NCBI GenBank assembly: GCA_016780995.1
Contig: JADHKZ010000004.1
Span: 1-37,781 of the forward strand
From: Thermoleophilia bacterium
GTDB taxonomy: Bacteria; Actinomycetota; Thermoleophilia; Miltoncostaeales; Miltoncostaeaceae
Length of the DNA: 37,781 bases
Reading direction: 5' to 3'
Below, one piece after another: positions 33,890 to 37,781 of this stretch. Numbering within the stretch: the stretch's first letter is position 1; every line of letters starts with the position of its first letter. Below the pieces are notes generated by a model, which ran no database searches, had not been told where the DNA came from, and was given only the letters and a program-made list of their open reading frames with translations. Both the position numbers and the translations under genes were made by a program.

Positions 33890-35766
33890 CGCGCGTACCG
33901 GCCGAGGGCCATCACCGGGAAGTACAGGCGGTAAAAGTGGTACTTGATCATGAAGTCGAGCGGGAACCCGGTACCCGTGAAGGCGTCCTCGTCCCAGCTG
34001 CCGTCGGGCATCTGCCGGTCCACCAGCCACGTGATGCCGTCCGGCACCGCGGGGTGGTCGCGATCCGCGGCCATGAGGCCCATGAGCGCCCACGCGGTCT
34101 GCGATGCGGTGGACGGTCCCACGCCTGCCAGCGATGGATCGCGGTAGCTCTCGATGCACTCGCCCCAGCCGCCGTCATGGTTCTGGCGCGCGGCCAGCCA
34201 GTCGATGGCGCGTCGCACCCACGGCTGGCCCATGTCCACGCCGCACGCGGCCAGCGCGGGCAGCACCGCGGCCGTGCCGTAGATGTGGTTCACGCCCCAG
34301 CGGCCCCACCACGATCCATCCTCGCGCTGCGTGCCCTGCAGGTACGCCAGGCCCCGGCGGATGGCCGGGTGCCCGGGCGGCACGCCGCACGTGACCAGGG
34401 CCTCGATCACATGCGCGGTGACGTCCTCGGTGGGCGGGTCGATGACCTCGCCGAAGTCGCATACCGGGAACTGGCCCACCATGCGGCTGGTGTTGTCCAC
34501 GTCGAAGGCGCCCCAGCCGCCGCCCGCGCTCTGCATGGCCAGGAGCCAGTCCACGGCGCGGCGCACCACGCCGTCGTCGGGCGACATGCCCGCGCGCATG
34601 AGCGCGATGAGCACCTCGGCGGTGTCGTCGGTGTCGGGATACCAGTCGTTGTGGAACTCGAACGCCCACCCGCCGGCCTCGCCGCGCCGCGGGATGCGCC
34701 GCCAGTCGCCCTCGTGGGTGATCTCCTTGCCCGTGAGCCATGCGCGGGCGCGCTCCACGGCGTCGTCGTCACCCGCCGTGCCGGAGTCGTCGATGGCGAT
34801 GGCGGCCAGGCAGGTGTCCCACACGGGGGAGATGCACGACTGGATGCGCAGGCGACCCTCGCGGCGCAGCGCGAACGTGGAGAAGCCGTCCAGCGCGCGC
34901 TCGATGACCGGATGATCCAGCGGCATTCCCAGCGCATGCAGGGCGATGATCGAATAGACCCACGGGGGCTGGATGCCCGCCCACGACCCGTCCACCTCCT
35001 GGCGGTCCAGGATCCAGTCGCGGATGCGGCGCTCGGCGCGCCGTCGCACCGGCGGAAGCGGATACCGGTTGTACAGTCGCGCCACGGGCATGAGGCGCCC
35101 CAGCAGGCCGGTGAGCGGGCCCGGCTGGCGCGGAACGGGTCCCTCCACCGCCCCCGGGGCCTCGGCGAAGATCTCCTCCACGGAGGGTTCCTGCGGGAAG
35201 GTGGGGTTGCGCGACAGCACCACCAGCATCGGCACGAAGGTGCCGCGGGCCCAGGATGCGAAGCGGTACACCGACATGGGCGCGCGCGGCGGCAGCAGCA
35301 TGAGCTCCGACGGCGCGGCGGGCAGGGCCTCCCACGGGTACTTGCCCAGCACGGCCAGCCAGAGCCGGGTGAAGAAGCGTGCCTTGTTGGCACCGCCCAG
35401 CTGCATGATGCGCGCCGTGGCGCGGCGCAGGGGCGGGGCGTCCGCCGGCAGGCCGGCCAGCCGCAGGGCGTACCAGGCCTCCACCGTGACGCTCAGGTCG
35501 CCCGGGCCGCCGTGCCACACCGCCCAGCCGCCGTCGTCGCACTGCGTGGACAGGAGCTCGGCGGCGATCTCGCGGCGGTCGTCATCGGTCGCCCGCCCCA
35601 GTGCCTCGAGCAGGAACAGCTGCTCGGCCGTGATCGACGCGTTGGACTCCAGCTCGCCCCACCAGAACCCCTCCGGGTCCTGCAGGTCACGCAGGTGCTG
35701 GGCGCCGCGATCGGCGGCCAGCAGCGCCGCCGCCCGCAGCTCGCCGCGGGTGAGGCTGCTGGTCAT
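33886..35766 (-). CDS. shc: Squalene-hopene cyclase
   Basis: A 626-residue class II triterpene cyclase that folds squalene into hopene at the membrane. The catalytic DXDD motif is D378-T-D380-D381 in 'WYPDTDDTAEVLIAL', at nearly the same position as in Alicyclobacillus Shc. QW-type repeats are seen, for example 'STQCDDGGWAVWHGG', 'MQSAGGGWGAFD', 'TQREDGSWWGRWG' and 'RQNHDGGWGE'. 'MSVYRFASWAR' and 'WVYSIIALHALGM' are conserved. ATG 35766 overlaps the hpnA stop (ATGA). It lies between hpnA and hpnC in the operon. Confidence 0.96.
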   Translation of the reverse strand: MTSSLTRGELRAAALLAADRGAQHLRDLQDPEGFWWGELESNASITAEQLFLLEALGRATDDDRREIAAELLSTQCDDGGWAVWHGGPGDLSVTVEAWYALRLAGLPADAPPLRRATARIMQLGGANKARFFTRLWLAVLGKYPWEALPAAPSELMLLPPRAPMSVYRFASWARGTFVPMLVVLSRNPTFPQEPSVEEIFAEAPGAVEGPVPRQPGPLTGLLGRLMPVARLYNRYPLPPVRRRAERRIRDWILDRQEVDGSWAGIQPPWVYSIIALHALGMPLDHPVIERALDGFSTFALRREGRLRIQSCISPVWDTCLAAIAIDDSGTAGDDDAVERARAWLTGKEITHEGDWRRIPRRGEAGGWAFEFHNDWYPDTDDTAEVLIALMRAGMSPDDGVVRRAVDWLLAMQSAGGGWGAFDVDNTSRMVGQFPVCDFGEVIDPPTEDVTAHVIEALVTCGVPPGHPAIRRGLAYLQGTQREDGSWWGRWGVNHIYGTAAVLPALAACGVDMGQPWVRRAIDWLAARQNHDGGWGECIESYRDPSLAGVGPSTASQTAWALMGLMAADRDHPAVPDGITWLVDRQMPDGSWDEDAFTGTGFPLDFMIKYHFYRLYFPVMALGRYAR

Positions 35767-36770
35767 GCCGCCACCGCCTCGCGGGTGCCGTGGTCGCGGA
35801 TCCATGCCACGGCGTCGTGCAGGGCCGTGCCCACGTCCGACTGGGGCAGCCCCAGCTCGCGGATGGCGCGCTGGGGCGAGAAGAGCATGCGCTTGCGGGC
35901 CAGCAGCGCGCCATCCAGCGGAGCCCGCGGCTCGCGCCGGAGGATGCGCCCCTCCACCAGCTCGTCGGCGGCGGCTGCCGCGATGGCCACGGCATGGGGG
36001 ATGCGGCGCGCGGGCGGTGGCGGCCCGCCGGCCCGATGCACCATCTCCAGGATCTGCCGCAGCGTCACGTTGCCCCAGGCGTTGCCCAGGATGTATCGCC
36101 GCCCCGGCTCGCCGCGCTCCAGGGCCAGCAGGTGCCCTGCGGCCACGTCGCGCACGTCCACGAGGTTGAGTCCCGTGTCCACGTAGGCGGGCATGCGCCC
36201 CGACAGCGCGTCGGCGATGATGCGCCCCGTTGGTGTGGGGCGGCGGTCGCCCGGCCCGATCGGCGCGCTGGGGTTGACCACGTAGGCCTCCAGCCCCGTG
36301 GCCGCCGCCCGTCGCACCAGGGCCTCGGCCTCCACCTTCGACCGCTTGTACGCGCCGATCACCTGCGCCATTGGCTGGGGTGTCTCCTCGTCGCCGTGCG
36401 TGCCGTCGGCCGGGATGCCGATGGTGGCCACGGAGGACGTGTGCACGAGGCGCGCGCCCTCCCGCCGGGCCACGTCGATGACCACCTGCGTGCCGTCCAC
36501 GTTGACCTGGTGCACCTTCTGGGCCTTCCGGCGGCACAGCGAGTAGATGGCGGCCACGTGGAAGATGGCGTCCACCCCGCGCGCGGCGCGGGACATCGCG
36601 GCCACGTCGCGCACGTCGCCCGGCACCGGGCGCACGTCGTCGGGGAGCACGTCGCCGGTGGTGCCCCCGGGTCGCACCAGCCCGCGCACCTGCCAGCCCG
36701 TGTCGCGCAGGTGCGCGGCCACGTGCCAGCCGATGAACCCCGTGGCCCCGGTGACGAGCGCGGTGGTCAT
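35763..36770 (-). CDS. hpnA: Hopanoid-associated sugar epimerase/dehydratase HpnA
   Basis: A 335-residue extended short-chain dehydrogenase. The NAD-binding TGATGFIG is at 7-14; the catalytic Tyr141 and Lys145 lie in YKRSK, with SSVATIG at 112-118 supplying the Ser/Thr. The C-terminal half is the sugar-nucleotide-binding part. HpnA genes accompany many hopanoid clusters; the reaction is not established. ATG 36770 overlaps the hpnG stop (ATGA). The open frame extends to 37151, overlapping hpnG, so the shorter start is right. Confidence 0.92.
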   Translation of the reverse strand: MTTALVTGATGFIGWHVAAHLRDTGWQVRGLVRPGGTTGDVLPDDVRPVPGDVRDVAAMSRAARGVDAIFHVAAIYSLCRRKAQKVHQVNVDGTQVVIDVARREGARLVHTSSVATIGIPADGTHGDEETPQPMAQVIGAYKRSKVEAEALVRRAAATGLEAYVVNPSAPIGPGDRRPTPTGRIIADALSGRMPAYVDTGLNLVDVRDVAAGHLLALERGEPGRRYILGNAWGNVTLRQILEMVHRAGGPPPPARRIPHAVAIAAAAADELVEGRILRREPRAPLDGALLARKRMLFSPQRAIRELGLPQSDVGTALHDAVAWIRDHGTREAVAA

Positions 36771-37414
36771 GCCGCGTGCCCCAGTGCGGCGGCCACCGCG
36801 GGAACGAGGGTGCGCCGCGCGGCGCGCGCCCCGCGCGCCAGGGCGGCCCAGCGACGGATGTCCGACGGCCTGCGGACCATGCGGCCCAGTGCGCGCAGGG
36901 GGTGCACCGACCCGTCGGGGTCCACCACGCCGCGGATGTCGGGCAGCTCGTCGTCCGCTCGGTCGGTGACGGCGCGTATCGCCGCGAAGGGCACGCCTGC
37001 CCGCGCGCACGCCCGGGCCGTGCCGGCGCTCTCCATGTCCACTGCCAGCCCCCGGATGCGCGCGCGCTCCGATGGCGCGGACACCACCGCGTCGGTGGTC
37101 ACCAGCGTGCCCCGCGGCGCCGCGGCCCCGGTGGCCAGCACGGGGTCGCACGCGAAGGCGTCACCGGTGGACGCGTCGCGCACGTCGGCGGGCACCACCA
37201 GGTCGCCGCGGCGCAGCGCCGGGTCGAGCGCCCCGCAAAAGCCCACCGAGATGGCCGCGGTGGCCCCGCCGGCGATGGCCTCGCGCACGGCCCGTTCGGC
37301 CGGGCCCGCGCCCATCCCCGACACGATCACCCGCACGCGGGGCCCTGCGAACCGACGGAGCATGCGCTCCTCGGCGGGGACGGCGCACACCAGCGCCACC
37401 ACGCCGGCATCCAT
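36767..37414 (-). CDS. hpnG: Hopanoid nucleoside phosphorylase HpnG
   Basis: A 215-residue nucleoside phosphorylase-like enzyme. It removes adenine from adenosylhopane to give ribosyl- or phosphoribosyl-hopane. 'VRVIVSGMGAGPAERAVREAIA' and 'AAISVGFCGALDPALRRGDLVVP' give the phosphate and base pockets, and 'GLAVDMESAGTARACARAGVPFAAIRAVTDRADDELP' holds the ribose-binding Met-Glu pair. ATG 37414 lies 19 bp after the hpnH stop. The open frame extends to 37540 without similarity. Confidence 0.9.
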   Translation of the reverse strand: MDAGVVALVCAVPAEERMLRRFAGPRVRVIVSGMGAGPAERAVREAIAGGATAAISVGFCGALDPALRRGDLVVPADVRDASTGDAFACDPVLATGAAAPRGTLVTTDAVVSAPSERARIRGLAVDMESAGTARACARAGVPFAAIRAVTDRADDELPDIRGVVDPDGSVHPLRALGRMVRRPSDIRRWAALARGARAARRTLVPAVAAALGHAA

Positions 37415-37433
37415 CGGACCGCGCGCCCCCGGC

Positions 37434-37781
37434 TCACCCGCGCGCGAGCGCGAGAAGGTCCTTGGGGCTGGACATGGCATCCAGGATGGTGGACGCCTCG
37501 TACCCGCAATGCATGAGGCAGTTGGCGCACCGGGGGTCACGGTCGGTGCCGTACTTGTCCCAGTCGGTGTCCTCGAACAGCTCCTTCATGCTCTGCACGT
37601 GCTTGTCGGCCAGCAGGTAGCAGGGCGAGCGCCACCCCTCCACGGTGTACGTGGGCATGCTCCAGGCCGAGCACCGGTACTGGCGCTTGCCCTGCAGGAA
37701 CTCGTGGAAGAGCGGGTTGTTGTAGAAGGGGATGTCCAGCCCCTCGCAGCGCTCGTGCACCTCGGTGTAGAGGGCCTGGGC
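37434..37781 (-). CDS. hpnH: Adenosyl-hopene transferase HpnH, C-terminal part
   Basis: 116 codons of a radical SAM enzyme cut by the window edge. HpnH joins a 5'-deoxyadenosyl radical to hopene to make adenosylhopane. The preserved C-terminal region includes 'EVHERCEGLDIPFYNNPLFHEFLQGKRQYRCSAWSMPTYTVEGWRSPCYLL' and 'DPRCANCLMHCGYEAS', with a CxxCxxxC cluster. The radical SAM CxxxCxxC motif would lie off the window. It is the first gene seen in this operon. Confidence 0.92.
   Translation of the reverse strand, partial: AQALYTEVHERCEGLDIPFYNNPLFHEFLQGKRQYRCSAWSMPTYTVEGWRSPCYLLADKHVQSMKELFEDTDWDKYGTDRDPRCANCLMHCGYEASTILDAMSSPKDLLALARG

Overview
The window is about 37.8 kb of very GC-rich DNA with densely packed, mostly co-oriented genes. 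Many junctions are 4-bp ATGA or GTGA overlaps. Several starts lack a Shine-Dalgarno sequence but have a TANNNT hexamer 6-8 nt upstream, which suggests leaderless transcripts. These traits, together with a BagA/BagB-like pair of GET/ArsA ATPases, an actinobacterial-style HU and primary-type sigma factor, and a secreted protein with repeated 'NGKNLVNKSVTNAK'-type units, suggest an actinobacterium, most likely of the class Thermoleophilia (inference; no 16S gene is present). No CRISPR array, insertion sequence or phage gene was seen.

Layout. 1-4.9 kb: a multicopper oxidase, a MASE1-EamA fusion membrane protein, an initiator tRNA, methylglyoxal synthase, a MOSC protein and a small membrane protein. 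4.9-6.5 kb: a long inverted repeat just downstream of a primary-type sigma factor gene. 6.5-9.2 kb: a TPR membrane protein, a DUF1116 (AllG/YlbE-like) protein and a TauE/SafE exporter. 9.3-13.3 kb: one giant reading frame joining an MMPL (RND) transporter to two tandem alpha/beta hydrolases across a G8 tract. 13.3-16.6 kb: a translationally coupled ArsR - DUF2892 - MMPL - methyltransferase operon whose DUF2892 gene has an internal amber codon. 16.7-20.4 kb: a HTH/coiled-coil protein, then an FdrA-like protein, a glycosyltransferase and a beta-propeller protein. 20.5-24.7 kb: a secreted protein, the two ArsA-like ATPases, a small membrane protein, Ppx/GppA phosphatase and an unknown small protein. 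24.7-28.2 kb: tRNA-Leu(UAA), HU, an unknown protein, acetyl-CoA synthetase and an unknown small protein. 28.3-37.8 kb: a VanW-family protein downstream of a hopanoid operon, in transcription order hpnH (partial), hpnG, hpnA, shc, hpnC, hpnD, hpnE and a PAP2-family phosphatase.

The hopanoid genes form a coherent pathway. HpnC, HpnD and HpnE make squalene from farnesyl diphosphate, Shc cyclises it to hopene, HpnH adds the adenosyl side chain, and HpnG removes adenine. A PAP2 phosphatase is coupled to hpnE by a GTGA overlap and could supply an otherwise unassigned dephosphorylation or transfer step. The points most worth following are the MMPL-hydrolase-hydrolase fusion and its G8 boundary, the amber-interrupted gene in the ArsR operon, the MASE1-EamA fusion, the PAP2 gene in the hopanoid operon, and the inverted repeat behind the sigma factor gene.
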